Notes: generated by a model not told the origin, from the sequence alone. A stretch of DNA of 64,000 bases from Cryptomeria japonica (GCF_030272615.1 NC_081406.1:170943361-171007360), one strand, 5' to 3'; positions 1-12,450 are shown, counted from the stretch's first letter. Made by a program: numbers and translations.

Positions 1-1365
1 TCAGTGACAGGGGTAAACCATTGCAAGCCTTTAAGGACTCTTCAACCAGAGATTCAAATCCTACGGGTGGAGAGGATTTCAAGAAAGCGTGCCAGCAGAA
101 GAGCTGCTCGGCATGTAACGTGCTAAGTCCTGGCATTCTATAAATGCAGGAGTCAGAGAGACCCCATGATATGAGGACACCCAATTCCCGGGTTGTTACA
201 ATAACCATACTTTTGGATCCAAGCTTGTCTTTGTTTGGCAATAAAGCATGCAGCTGGTCGATGTGATCCACGTCATCCAAAAGGATGAGCGCCCGATGAT
301 CTCTCAAATAATTTGCAAGAACGACCTTGCCTTCATCTACATGGTCGAAGGACGAATGATGGGCACCGAGGTCAGCCAGAAGCTTTTTCTGCTTGTCTGG
401 CAGAGCGTTTTTGGATGCTGCATCTCGCACGTCGAAAACAAAGCTGCCTCTTTCAAAGGAGGAGATGTTCCTGTTATACAGCTCTTTGGCCAACGTGGTT
501 TTCCCACTACCTCCCATGCCCACGATCCCCTTGATTTTTACTCTCTCTTCTCTTGCAATTGATTCAAACTCTTGTACCAGCTTATCCAATCCAACAGGAC
601 GATTGGCTACCCACAATGGACCTTTTTTCTTCGTGATCCTTAGAGCATCATTCATAATATTTTTCAAAACTGTTACCTCATCCCTAAACATTTTAAACCG
701 AAAATAAAAATCAAAACAGAACACACTGTATTTCTTAAATACTTATGCCAGCAGAATAGAGCAAATGAGTGAGTTATAACACTTAACTATCGAAGATATG
801 GAGAAAATAATACATACTTATTATTGCTGACTTCGTAGCCCTCCAGGAATGAACTCTGGAAGAGTGCCTCTTTCCATTCATCAAGCTGTTCTACCGTGAA
901 TCTTATATTCTTTTCATGCCCTGCAAATGCTTTGGCATATTCTCCTTTTCCTGACTTAATCTTTTTCAGATCAGCGGGCTCAACATGATAGAAAATGGGA
1001 ACGATTTTTTTACCAGTTTTCAGAATGAAAGTTAGCTCGGCTAAACACCATGTGGATTTTGCATGGCCAGGAGAAAAAATAGCAATGTTAAGGGTAGAAC
1101 TAGATATGGCGTGTTGTATCTCTGGTGGAAAATTATCACCAGCCTCAAGGGATTCCACATCTAGAAAAACATGCAATCCCATGGACTGAAGTTTATCGTA
1201 GATGGTAGTGGCGAATGTGTATTTCACATCACGTCCATAGTGATTAATAAATATGTCCCATGGCTCCGTCGATTTAGGTGCAGAAGAATAAGATACAAGC
1301 GCTTCAAAAGCGTTTTCTGGTTGAGTTAGATTTTGCCTGGCTGTGGAAGAGGAAGCCATTTCCAT
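1..1365 (-). CDS. TIR-NB-ARC (TNL-type) disease-resistance protein, partial: 3' part lies outside the window
   Basis: Intracellular immune receptor of the TNL class; TIR domains of the class cleave NAD+ and the NB-ARC is an ATP-dependent switch. Joined exons are 1365-818 and 683-1, giving about 410 codons. The intron is 684-817 (GT at 817-816, AG at 685-684, phase 2), and joining keeps the frame. The TIR domain is at residues 37-180, starting DIFINH, with the putative catalytic Glu at about 110 in WCLAEL. The NB-ARC has P-loop GMGGSGKTT (238-246), kinase-2 LILLDDVD (315-322), an RNBS-B-like VIVTTRE (343-349) and GLPL (405-408). No stop or frameshift occurs in the visible part, so it could be functional. 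The ATG at 1365 was chosen; 1359 is an in-frame alternative, and the upstream extension to 1413 begins with GTG. LRRs would lie beyond base 1. The neighbouring sequence is AT-rich spacer and transposon debris. Confidence 0.93.
684..817 (-). other. Intron between the TIR and NB-ARC exons
   Basis: On the minus strand the exon ends at 818 and is followed by GTATGTATT. The acceptor is TTTAG at 688-684. The intron is 134 bp, AT-rich and phase 2, and splicing yields the continuous reading NNKDEVTVLK. A TIR exon separated from an NB-ARC exon is the usual TNL gene structure. Confidence 0.85.
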
Positions 1366-3842
1366 TGATTTAAACTGATCCCAACAAAGAGAGAAGAAAG
1401 AAAGAGAGATCACGAAAAGGTTTCAGAACAAAAACAGAGGACAGAACTATGAGGAAGCGTATTGGGCAGAGTTTATGGGAATCGAGGGTTTAGTGCATTC
1501 AAAATGGTGTGTATGAAACAGCGTGAATGGGTAGCTTAATGAAGTGTATTAGTGGAGTAGATGACAGTTAGAGTGAAATTTACGCGAAGAGTGACAACGA
1601 CAATCCATAAAATCATGGAATCTTCTTGGAAATTAAAAAATAATTTTAGACTTTTTCAGAGGTAGCGTCAAGTTTACGCGAAGAATGATGTGGCTCGGAG
1701 AGCGAAATTATCGTCGTTCCGTGTTTCCACACTAATTATTAAAACTAGGTATTCACGCGTGGTTCGTATAAACTGTGAAGTCTATCTGTAATGGAAAAAA
1801 CATATCCTTTCCTTTTTTCTTTTATGTGCTGGGCTTATTTTAAATGGAATATTTTATTTCAGGAATTTGGTTTATAATTATATTATAATTTGATTTTATT
1901 ATTATTAATTTTTATAATAATATTTGATTCTTATTAGACTAGTACATTTATTTGTAGATATATATAGGTAAAGTACGTCAAAAGATATCATATTTGTTCA
2001 TTATTCTACATATAAATTGTTATATTATAATTAATATTAAATTATTATTAAGATATTATTATATTTTTTATATTTCTATATTTCTTTATTTCTATTAAAC
2101 TATTCACCAAAACCAAAAATCTATTAAGACTAATTATTATTATTATATTATCATATATTTATATTATTATTATAATATTAGATTGACATAATTACAAAGT
2201 TAACTATTAGTATGTTGGAGATAGATAGAATTAATTAATAATTAAACTTGGAGTGAGCGGTATTAGAGAGGAGAAAATAAATAAAATATTTTTCTTGTTT
2301 TTCATACATTTCAATGTCACAAAAACGTCAAATTTAAAGATTCTAGTTTTTATTAACACATATTTGTGCATCAATTATGTGAGTGTAATATGCCTTCAAC
2401 ATAATCAAATTTGTCAATGTATATCTATTCTAAGTCACTTTCACATTATATTGTTTCAATGATCAAATGGTGAAAAAGAAAACTTTACATCTAAATTTTA
2501 TCAAAAAGATAAATAAGTGTCTTTTTTTTATCCCTCAAAATTTAATTTTTTTCATTAAAATGGATGATATTTAAGAATAAACCTTCCACACTCACATATT
2601 TGGATCTCAAACTTTAAAAACTCAATATTTAAATTTAATTTTACTAACTATTTCATTAGCCATTATTAGTTGACCTAGTACATGTTTATGTTAAATAAAG
2701 TGCCTCATAGTTGTAATTAGAGACATGCATTCACTTATTTTAAAATATCAAGGACTATTTGTCAAGAAGAAATAAGGACATGACCAATTTAGAAAGATAA
2801 TCAAGGGTATATTATTGGTCTTTCTAATGTTGATGGCTTTACCATGGTTCACACCACATCAGTCCACACCTTCCAAATCATTTCAAAATAGCTCCTATGA
2901 TTTTGCATGCTATGATGTGGACTAAAACGTCATAGGTCAACTCCAATTTAGGCACACCAACTCAACTTACTCAAATAACAATGTGAACCACCAAAAACAC
3001 TTGTGGATGCTCAACATGGTATCGCTTGATATCAACAAATCTAAATCATCAAACTACGTCACTGAAATACCTGAGGTAGGAGAATGCAATGCATTCTCAT
3101 ACACTATCACTTTGTCACTGTAAAAACTTGAACTCAGATCAACATAACTCCAACTGCAAACCAAATGAGAATCTAAACAATGGAATATATCATGCATTTG
3201 CATCCACCAACATCATAATCCAAATGCAAGAAGTAATGAAACATATGTGCCATAATGCAGACCAAAATCTAAATGAACTTTGATAGATTATTCACCTGAA
3301 CACCCACACTTAACCAACAACAACTATGGACCACAAAGATCATCACCAAAGCTCTTAAAAAGCTATATTATAACTTGATATATCATCTAAAGTGACTACA
3401 ATCAATCTCCAATCATTTGCATGACCATTGTTACTACATTGTATTATAGATCACATCTAGACCAAAGATATCAACAAGTTACATATCTAGATCAACAAGT
3501 TTGACACTAAAGACAATGTAACCTCATATTGCAACAAGGCCATGGTGAGTATACATAGCTAGAATGAAGTAATTAAGAACTAGGGTTTTGTGTATGAGCG
3601 TTGTAGAGCTTGAGGGCATGAGGACATCAAATTCACAAGAGTAGTACGAGCTTGTACAAAAAAAGGGATTTATTTAATGTAGGGGTATAGTCCTAAATGA
3701 TAAATATTTCCCTATAGTCATATTGAGTCTTATACATATTACCTCCAATTTTTAGTCATATTTTTCCTATTAGTTGCTATGCCTAGTATTTTCCTTTTGT
3801 TAGCACCTACTTTCTACTAGCATTTAATGTACACTATTATTT
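1366..3842. other. AT-rich spacer upstream of the TNL gene
   Basis: No supportable gene. 1366-1700 would hold the TNL 5' UTR and promoter (transcription leftwards), but I cannot point to a convincing TATA box. 1850-2250 is almost pure A+T with short TTATTA runs. 2700-3650 is more mixed but has only short ORFs of unremarkable composition and no family I recognise. Confidence 0.5.
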
Positions 3843-4060
3843 TTGATAAAGATAAACAAGTTTTACAGGGACCTGAAACCCAAAGTTTTACAAACCAAGG
3901 CTAGCAGCCAACCAGACCAAAAAACTAAGCAGAATAGGAGACGAGCCCCACACAGGCCGACAACAAAAAACAAAAAAGTTGAACCTAAAAATAGGATCAT
4001 GCACTCAACTAAGAGAGTGCATCAAATCAGTATTTTTCTCAATAATACTCTTGGGTGAAC
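3843..4060 (-). mobile_element. Possible 3' end of a LINE-type retroposon
   Basis: Read on the minus strand, this stretch runs from a GC-richer segment into a tail containing GGGTTTCAGGTCCCTG and then GTTTATCTTTATCAAAA, resembling the 3' UTR ends I associate with plant LINEs. It lies in the same orientation as the LINE-like RNase H fragment at 6753-7190. An 8-bp inverted repeat (ATGCACTC/GAGTGCAT, 3999-4022) lies at its upstream edge. There is no ORF worth calling and no target duplication was found, so this is a weak call. Confidence 0.25.
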
Positions 4061-4984
4061 TCACAATACTGGTTCCCACTTTTTGACCAACTTTGACACT
4101 TAGATGAATATTTTGAAAAAAACCTTCACTTTCTGACACCTATAACTTTTAAACCGTTAAGAATTTGAAGATGATATAAACTAGTGATTTTTTACATCTT
4201 GTTTGTAGATTCTAAATATATTTTTTGCAAATTTGTTTGAATAAAATTGTATTGATTTTTTCATCTCCCTCAAAAAGTAGTTGTTTACAGCAAACAACAT
4301 TTTTTAAGAGTGATGTGTATCCCGAAACGCATAATTTTTTTTCTATAAATGATAAAAAATTAACTCTTTTGAATTTTGGTTTGTAACATCAATACCCAGG
4401 GCATGCACTTGGTTTGATAGTGATATGTTGAATATTTTTTATTTTATTAAGTTTTGAAGTCCGACTAATTATAATTTGGATATAGGTGTACATTTGAACA
4501 TGTAACTTGATCTATATATCAAAATTCAATTTTATTTTTTTTGTTAGAAAAAAAACACCAATACCTAGTGCATAGATATTTTTCAGAATTTTTTTGAATT
4601 AGTTTACTATTTTTCCCAATGCATTGAACAAAGAAGTTCATGTTCGGCGAAAAACCTACATTCATAAGAAATAAAATAAAAATATATTAATGAAATTAAA
4701 TATATTAAAAGTTATACTATTTGGAAAGCTTATAATAAGGACTAAATACTTTTTAAAAAAACTTTTAAAATAATTAATTTGACCCCCCAAAAGCTAATGT
4801 AAAATTGGTTTTTTTATCAACATTTGATAGATGCAAAGGAGACTCCATTGCAAGTATGATTTAGAAGTATAGAGGTTCTATCCAAGAAATTTTTATCTAA
4901 GAGCCTTTGATTTAACTCTCTTCAATTAATTACTTCAAATGGGACCTCTTAAAGCTTAAATCATTATATTTTTTTAAAAATGCA
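4061..4984. other. AT-rich spacer, nothing recognised
   Basis: Short A- and T-rich tracts without an ORF, clear repeat or element end. Phrases such as 'caatacc(c)agtgcat' recur loosely (4390, 4560), but I could not define a repeat unit. Confidence 0.5.
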
Positions 4985-6600
4985 TGATTTCAGCAAAAAT
5001 CAGGACGTACTAAAAAGTGGGAACCAGCTTTGTGAGTTCACCCTCTTATTAATCTTCTCCAAGTCCTCCATGATGAATCTGGAGGTTCCCTGGTCCTGGC
5101 TCCAGCTCCTGGTTCTAGTACATGGACCCGAACTAATCTTTTTAGGAACAACACTCTGTCCAGCCTCTGAAGCAATCTTTTTCTACTTTTCACCCATGGG
5201 AGGGTCACTGGCGATGGTCCTGGTTCTATAATCAGTCATCATGGAATTAATATTTTCCAAACCATCAGCATTATTATTCATCACCTGCCTATTGATTTCC
5301 ACCAGATTGTTCAGGTTTTCCTTGATCTCACTCACATCCTCTTCCAGCTTCTCAATTTTGCACTCTTGGTTAACCTTCATGGTTTTCACATCCAGCGAAA
5401 TTTTATGGATCATATTCATGATCATCTCAGACTTATTGGGCCTAGGGGATTTCGTGAAGGTGTCAACAATTCCTTTAATCCCATCTCTTAGGGATCCAAT
5501 CTCATTCTCCACCCACTTCCAACATTACTCCTAACTTGTGGTCGACTCCAATAGAAAATTCCCCATCACCCTCTCCTCCTTTATCTTGCCTTTATTTTCC
5601 TTCATCGCACTCCCCTATTTCTCATCATCCACCTTGATAGGGATGTCTAACTTAATCTTGTGGTCCAGGTCTTTGGACCCATTAGATTTGGTCAGTTTTG
5701 ATTTCTTTTTGGTGGGAGGCTCCATGTCTTTCATTTTCTTGCTGCTGGATTTAAACCTACTAGCCACCCACCTTAAGGGATTGGTTTTGTTGTTGTTGTG
5801 AATTCTCGGGGTCACCATTAACTCCCTTCAATTTTTGATTTACACTCAGGGTCCTCCATATCCTTGATATCCCGCCAGTCCATGGCCATACCATTGTCAT
5901 CCTCATCCATTTTCCTATCAGAAACCAATTGCACATTAGGGTTAGAAAAGGAAATATGGGTTTTATCCTTGGGGGAAGGTTTCACTTCATGGGTTTGGGT
6001 GTATACCATAATAAAAAAGATAAGCCCTTCATGAATCAAAGGGTTATCTTGATTTCCAGAGTGTTTAACTAAACTATTCTCCAAAGAGGAAACCAGATAA
6101 AAGGGAATAGAAATCAATCTACCATGGCTAAAATGGTTTAAGATAGTAAAATGATTAGAAAAAATACTAGCATGTCTACCATCCAAGGTGATGTACCTCA
6201 TGATAAATTATGCCATATCAGCCCAGAGGGAAATTAGCTCTTTCCTGTTATAGCCACCGTTCACCATCTTCGTAATCCTCAGTCTTTTCTTCTCCTTATC
6301 GTAAAAGGCAGCAATAGCCTCCTCACCTGACTTCCTGTCTCTATAGAATTTTCTTCCTTTCATATCCAGGCCCATAATGATGGTGAGTAGATTTTCATCA
6401 ACTTGAAACTCCACACCAAAGGCACTCAACACACCCTTCTTCCATCCTTTGACAAAGCTTTTTGTAAAAATGGTTGAATGACCATGCAGTCTTTCCAAAA
6501 AAGGAACTATACCGCCATCAGATATTTCCTCCCAATCCTCCTTATTCTTCTGTCATTTATCATAGTTTGTGTGATCAAACCTATTCTTCTCACCTACCAT
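4985..6600 (-). pseudogene. Degenerate ORF with coiled-coil C-terminal part, probably retroposon-associated
   Basis: The ATG at 6600 opens a frame (MVGEKNRFDHTNYDK) that continues through stops at 6555-6553 and 6207-6205 to about 5820. It then shifts frame and runs via 5818-5615 and 5512-5183 with further stops. The N-terminal 230 or so codons include GLDMKGRKFYRDRKSGEE and RYITLDGRH, a globular-looking region. A highly charged Lys/Asp/Glu linker follows. Near 5500-5250 there is a heptad-like segment (KIEKLEEDVSEIKENLNNL) likely to form a coiled coil. I do not recognise a named family; the style resembles repeat-borne ORFs of gymnosperm genomes, possibly a LINE ORF1. It lies just downstream, on the same strand, of an RNase H fragment. 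At least four disruptions make it a pseudogene. Confidence 0.55.
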
Positions 6601-6752
6601 TTTGAAACTCAAGCAAAATAGAGATTCCAGAAAAACCAAGAGGAAATAAAACCATAAACAGGGAAAACTAAACGTTCTTATACTTCTCAAAATGGTAATA
6701 ATTCAAAATGCCACCCAAACGACTCCCATCCCATCATACTTTCATCATAAAT

Positions 6753-7190
6753 TTAATTGGAAAGGTCGTAGATCTTGGCATCATTTATTGCTAGGTCGCA
6801 CAGGGTTTTCGAGAAATTTTCCTCTCCACTCCACCATTTAACTACCATGTTACCCACCGCCTAGTTGGCCAAATGATCTGTCAGTTTGTTTCCTTCCCAT
6901 AAAATGTGTGAAATCTTGAAATCCTCCAGTTCGGCTATCATTTCAAGATAATCTTTGATTAAGTTTGAGATAGTCTAGCTAGGCACCATACATCCCTTAA
7001 TGTATTTGATGATATTAAGTGAATCACTCTCCAACCAGACCGGCTTGAACCCTTCCTTTCTCACCATGAGTAGCCCAATATAGGGAACACTGGCCTCTGC
7101 AAAATGGTTAGTTTGGGTTCCCAAAGGGAGTGCCACCATAGAGACCGACAAACCCAAATGGTTCCTCGCCACTCCCCACAACATGTTACA
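6753..7190 (-). pseudogene. RNase H domain fragment from the end of a LINE ORF2
   Basis: The minus frame ending at the TAA at 6755-6753 gives the C-terminal half of a plant-type RNase H (RVT_3-like). It has TNHFAEAS, then WLESDSLNIIKYIKG with the catalytic Asp in ESDS, then HILWEGNKLTDHLANWAVG, corresponding to the usual H..R..N..AD.LAN block with Ala changed to Thr. One TAG interrupts it just after GCMVPS, near 6972. The N-terminal part (first catalytic Asp) is missing: similarity ends near 7190, so the copy is truncated. Order on this strand is RNase H tail, then the coiled-coil ORF beginning at 6600, the reverse of ORF1-ORF2 in a single LINE; this could be two abutting copies. Confidence 0.7.
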
Positions 7191-7479
7191 AAAGTGATAG
7201 TTCGTATAGTATACCTATTTTTCCTATATCCCTTAATGTCATGTTGAATCTTTCTAGGGATTTGTGTCATACTTATGTTTCATGTTTTCCAATCTTTTCT
7301 TTGACCAACATGACCTTTCTTGTGTTGTCAAATGTTTGTTTTATAGTGTATTTAACTACTTACCCATAATAGTCATAGTTTGGTTTGTTGAGGCTTCACT
7401 AGTTTGCATTTTCTTCTTAGTTTAATTTTGCTCGAATTTCTTCTATGTATCAATTTTAGTCTATTGTCAAGGATGAATA

Positions 7480-8144
7480 CTCTTTGAAAGTCATGGACTC
7501 TTCAAGATTCAATCTTGGGTTCACCTCGTATCCATGCCTCCAATACCTCATCACTATCTATACTACTGATTTCACTTTCTATCTCTAATTCTCCTTCAAT
7601 GTTCATATTTTCTTCTTTTTTTTCATCCATAAGACTAGAGATGGTGTAGAGGTTATTTACATGTCTTTGTCAATTTTCTCTTGTGGAGTTTCTTCAACAT
7701 GAGTTGTATCTTTTGGGTCAGCCAAGGGAATTCTGACAATTTGGTTATCATCAATAAATAACATTTCTTCTTTTTGGGAATCCACAATACCATTTGCATT
7801 CACAAACCACCTAATCCCTAGTAGAGACCAAAATGTATTAAAAGGTTCTTTCATTTGAACTACTTCAAAATTAGCATATTTCTTTATCCCTTTAATGTCT
7901 ACTTACTCATTTTTCTAGGTTCCTAATGTATTCATCTTGGGACCATCTATTAAATAGATATTCATAAGTGTTTTGACCAATTTAGGTTTTCTAAGTTTCT
8001 CCCATGTAGTAGAAGGTATTATATTTAGGTTTATACTAGGATCAACCATTTTATATTTAACCTTATGGTCATTGAGTTGGGCATTAATCAACAAAGGTCC
8101 ATTCTTCAAATCCTAGTCTTATAATAGGTGGTTCAGTTGTGGCT
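7480..8144 (-). pseudogene. Ty3/gypsy-like protease region, left part of element F
   Basis: One minus frame covers 8109-7915 and 7854-7657 and is broken by two stops between them. It reads PLLINAQLNDHKVKYKMVDPS, then NLNIIPSTTWEKLRKPKLV. This has the layout of a retropepsin in which the usual D-S/T-G active site has become DPS. Downstream come EVVQMKEPFNTFW and LLGIRWFVN, the segment that follows the protease in many plant gypsy polyproteins, then an acidic linker. No RT, RNase H or integrase is found downstream; sequence below about 7480 decays. Upstream coding (EQEATTEPPIIRL) resumes across the E insertion at 13680, showing that E split this element. Confidence 0.6.
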
Positions 8145-8149
8145 TCTTG
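8145..8149. repeat. Target-site duplication TCTTG of element E, left copy
   Basis: TCTTG directly precedes the LTR end at 8150 and is repeated exactly at 13675-13679 after the other LTR. Confidence 0.9.
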
Positions 8150-9080
8150 TGTTGAATGGTTGAATGTTTTGGAATACTGAGAGGGGGGGTGAATCAGTAT
8201 TCCAACAACAATAGAAACTTTTATGTGATATTAACCTTAGCAATTAATCTCATCAACATGAATCGGCAAATGTAGATTAAATGAAAGACATAATCATAAG
8301 ATAGACACCGAGCTTTTATATGTGGAAATCCCAAATGGGAAAACCATAGAGAGGGTTAACTCTCAAGATAATATAACTAGTTATATGGTTTTTACAAGAA
8401 GTGGCTCATTGCTTGATTTCAACACGGCTTACTGCCAGATTACAACACAACTTATTGTCGAAATGCTCAAGTTGCAATAGAAATAAGTGAACTAAGGAAA
8501 ATTGCATCTCCAAATGCATGAGGTTAGTTCCAAGACAAGCTCAGATAGAAAAAAAAACTTACAACAGATCCAATAAGTGATCTCTACAACACTTTATCCA
8601 ACCTGTCAACACAACTGCTTGTAGAAGATGCGGTAAGAGATTACTACAACACTATCTTCAACTACCAGAACAAAAAAAGGTCTTATAGACATGGACCCAT
8701 AGACACAAATTCCAAGCATAATGACTTCCATCTTCAAGTTACAAATACCACATATTTCGGAGCAAAAATTCCATAGATCATATTGCAATGCAAACATCTG
8801 TATCATAATTCAACTATCATAACTAATACCAACACTTGATACAAAAGGAAAAGATCAACCATGACTAGCAAAACACTAGACTCTGAAGCAAAGGATCTTC
8901 TAGAAATTACTCCTATAATCCATACATACTTCACTACTCAATATCACATACATACCTATCTTCCACTGCTACTCAATATCACATACATACCTGTCTTCCA
9001 CTACTGCTCAACAACCTACATCCAGTTCTAACCATATCATGAGGATTGACATCAATGAAAAAATTCAAACAAGTCTAACA
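8150..9080 (-). repeat. 3' LTR of element E
   Basis: On the plus strand it runs TGTTGAATGG to AAGTCTAACA, so in element sense it begins TGTTAGAC and ends CATTCAACA. It is about 280 bp shorter than the 5' LTR, mainly because the CA-rich stretch present at 13000-13260 of the other LTR is missing. It carries the conserved hairpin at 8171-8203 in perfect form. Confidence 0.85.
8171..8203 (-). other. U5 hairpin, element E 3' LTR
   Basis: GGAATACTGA (8171-8180) and TCAGTATTCC (8194-8203) are a perfect 10-bp inverted repeat around a 13-nt G-rich loop (C-rich in the element's sense strand). It begins 21 bp from the LTR end. Confidence 0.85.
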
Positions 9081-9098
9081 ATCTCCCCCTTTGTCATC
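9081..9098 (-). other. Polypurine tract of element E
   Basis: The minus strand reads GACAAAGGGGGAGAT immediately before the 3' LTR (TGTTAGAC), the usual plus-strand priming site of LTR elements. Confidence 0.8.
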
Positions 9099-11320
9099 GA
9101 TGGCAAAACATCTCAAAAAGAAAACATGTCCACGTATACATCTACATAATATTGAATATATCTCCCCCTTACTCATATCACTCATATTTCTCCATTTATC
9201 CATTTAATTCTCCATTTCTCCCTTTCTCCTCCTTTGACATCAAGGACAAAGGGTGTCATCAATCAACAAAAAAAATGTATCAAAAATGTGTGTCAACAAA
9301 GAGAATTCTTAATTTCTCTTTTGAAAAATCCATTGTATCATTTTGAGTTCTGAAAGGAGAACCTTCCAAAAATTCACTACCAGATTAATACTCACAAATA
9401 AGCTTCTAGTTTCAACTAATAGATCAATGACATGAGATAAGCTATCTAGAATGGACAGGTTATGTTCATATTCAACTGCATCATTAAGAAGTCTGGAGAA
9501 ATATTTTAATTTAGCTTCAACAATTTCTTTCACTTTTCAAAAGATTTCACGTCTTCTTTCCGCCTTTAGAGGGATAACAACTCAACTTGCAAATAGTCTA
9601 CCTTTTTACTCTAACTACCATTTTTGTCACTCGGAAAACCAAATATTTTCCCAATGTAGTTTCTCAGATTTAATTGATTCAATTCTCACCTTGAAGTTTT
9701 CTATAGCAGTTGGCCATTGGAGACAATACGTGTATACTCTATTGGCACTATTAATACAGTCCTTCATTTCATGTATGTATTCTATCAATGTTCTTTGAGC
9801 ATCATTTCATCTTTCCAATGTGTTTCCAACATATTCTGCATATCATCTCCTTCATTAGCTCATTCTAGTGGAGACAATAGATGTTCTCTAATCTATTCAG
9901 ATAATCCCTCTAGAAGGGCATCATCAACATCTTCAACTACAATCTTATTCCAAAGAATATGATTGACTAAAACTCTTTCAATCTTGCCCTACTCAATAGA
10001 TTCAATCCATAGCTCACCAATTTTCCTTATGCCACCTTCATCTTCAAAGATTTTCAATAAATTTTCAGTTTTCTAGGACTCATCCACATCTGTCCCTGAA
10101 TCATTTTCTCCTTGCTCTACAATAGACAACTTTTATTCAACCATAGGAGATTCTAGATCATCTATTCATTAATATATTTTTGTCTTTGATCTTTCTTCTA
10201 TTTCTTAGGTTTCAGAGAGCTAGAAAACACCATATCCTTCCATCAGTTTCTCTTTTCCGAGGTGAGACTCACCTTAGCAACACTGATAATAGGGGATACC
10301 AGACCAATACTTAAAACCTCCTAAAATTTCTTAAAGTAACCTTCACATACTTCATCTTTCTTTATACTTCAGATATTGATAAATTTGCTTAGCAACCGGA
10401 ACTTGAGACTTCCACGACACATTTTCCTTCAACAACAGAGATATCAAAAAATACATTGTTAAGAAATCAAGTAAAGAGCCAAATCAAAAGGGGTAGCCTT
10501 CATTATTTGTCATGTTAATTTTTTATAGAAACCAATTCCTCAATAATTTATGCAAATCATAAACTGCATCTTCCATAACCAACTTATGTGCAATAAATAC
10601 AACAATAGATGAGGTAGAACCTTCCCTATTTCAGAAGTAAATTTTGTAAGATATTTTTTATGCAACATACCTTACCATGGGATTAACAATTTTATTAATC
10701 AACAACTTTCTCTTTGATCTCCCATAACCTTGGTTAGGGTTTCAACTTCCTTGTTCTTCATAGTCTTCTTTACGATAATAGTTCCTTTGTCACATAGCTA
10801 GTAATTATTGAAATGGTATCTTTAGTGATTAGATAGGGTTTGTCCAATATAATGCAATTGTTCTGCACTCGACTCAGGATAAGCTTGATCAAACCTTCAT
10901 TATCAAACCAATAGATCTAGTCCTTTCTGCCCTAACTCTTTAACCTTTTGTAATTTTGCATCATTCAAGTTTCCTTCCATTTTCATAATCTTTTCATGAT
11001 CAAATTCATCTAGTCGTACCTTTTTCCAGATATCAAAATTCTTTACTGCTCGATTCTTCGACGATCATATTAGATTCCATGATGTGAACTCTTTCTTTTC
11101 TTCTTCCCTTCAATTGCTTAACTACTCTTTAAAATCCTTTCTTCACATAATGTAGAAAATGATCTCAAATTTCTCTATTTACCTTGTCAATCACTTCTAG
11201 GGTTTACTCACTAAAAAGAGTTTCTTGTGAATAACATCAAAATTATCACCAAATTACCGGATTGCATATCCATCACAGTCATGCCAGACCCACTGCATGA
11301 ACTAGTTTGGAGAGGGGACT
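9099..11320. other. Non-coding internal part of element E
   Basis: Between the gag relic and the polypurine tract there are about 2.2 kb without recognisable coding sequence on either strand. Short ORFs at 9150-9960 look like chance. A pol-bearing copia element would carry integrase-RT-RNase H here. Confidence 0.55.
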
Positions 11321-11329
11321 AGATGATTT

Positions 11330-12440
11330 CCTTGAGAACTCCCCCTGAGCCAAAACAAAAAGCTCAATTACTGGAGGATGAATTTCCTGCACCGAATTTT
11401 GGTACATCAGGTTTTCTTGCATTATTTACCTCCTTCTTTCTCCTTACCATGACTTCCTTTTTCTTATATTCACAAGTATTGAACATATTCTTCTCCATAG
11501 ACTTTTCCACAACAACCACATTTTTGCACTTACTAACATAATGTATTGATTGATTGCACTTATAACATTTGGTGTTCCTCTACATTAAATTTTCTAAGTG
11601 TATTCTAGATCTACACTAATTTTTTTTATGACCATAACTATTGCATCAATAACAATAGCCATGAAAATTACTATTCATCCCATTTATTCTAGCCAAATAA
11701 TAACTCCTATAGTAATTTTCTTTATGACCAAACATATTGCAATTAACATTGAGTGACCTATTCTTTTGTGCTTCTACATTCTATAGCTTTATGACCAAAT
11801 TTTATGCATTGAAAATAATAACCATTAAATAATGGGTACCTTCGTGCATTCGGTTGATGGATTGACAATATTCTTGTTGTAGATCTCTGATTCTGGATTT
11901 TGCTTGCATCTGTAGATTTCCTCTCTACTTCCACCTTCACTTTCTTGCCTTTGTCTTTGTCCTTTTGATTTGAACATTGATTGGTTTGAAATCCTAGTCT
12001 AGTCTTGTCTTCACGAGGTTTTTGCATGTTAATCAAGTCTTCTAGTATTTTGTTACTTTAATGAGCTTTAGTTTCTACCTCCATTTTCTTTACTTCTTAT
12101 TCTAGATTCTCACATTCTTCAGACTTTAGCTTAATTGAATCTTTTTGAGTTTCTTCCACTTTGTTCATTTCCTCAATTTTTAGCATTATATCTTTAAGGG
12201 TTTCAGTTGCCTAGTTTACTGGATTATTAACTTTTTTATGTCACAACTTGAACTTCTAGATCCATTCTCATAGTTTCACTACATACTAATTCACTTCTTT
12301 GATGTTTTATTTCAATTCCTCATTCTATGATTCCACACTCTCCATATCTTCAGAGGTTGTCTTCAATTCTTCATCCAGATGATATTTTTGTGCGATGATT
12401 CAACCAATAAGGATCTCCCTTAAGCGGTTCATATAGAAAA
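11330..12440 (-). pseudogene. Degenerate gag of element E with multiple zinc-knuckle-like motifs
   Basis: The minus strand first shows a Glu/Lys-rich, coiled-coil-like segment (12400-12050; for example DIMLKIEEMNKVEETQKDS) with many stops. An open stretch 12036-11758 follows, ending in YYFQCIKFGHKAIECRS, a knuckle with its first Cys changed. Further knuckle-like motifs follow in broken frames: CNMFGHKENYYRS, CNSYGHKKN and CYKCNQSIHYVSKC (about 11560-11520, fits CX2CX4HX4C). Repeated knuckles after a basic linker suggest a copia-type gag. The N-terminal gag core is not recognisable. No DSG protease motif follows. Confidence 0.6.
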
Positions 12441-12450
12441 CAAGGGAGTA

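Noticed and set aside
248-707. Plus-strand ORFs of up to 104 codons
   Set aside because: Antisense shadows of the NB-ARC exon, which has clear P-loop, kinase-2 and GLPL motifs on the minus strand.
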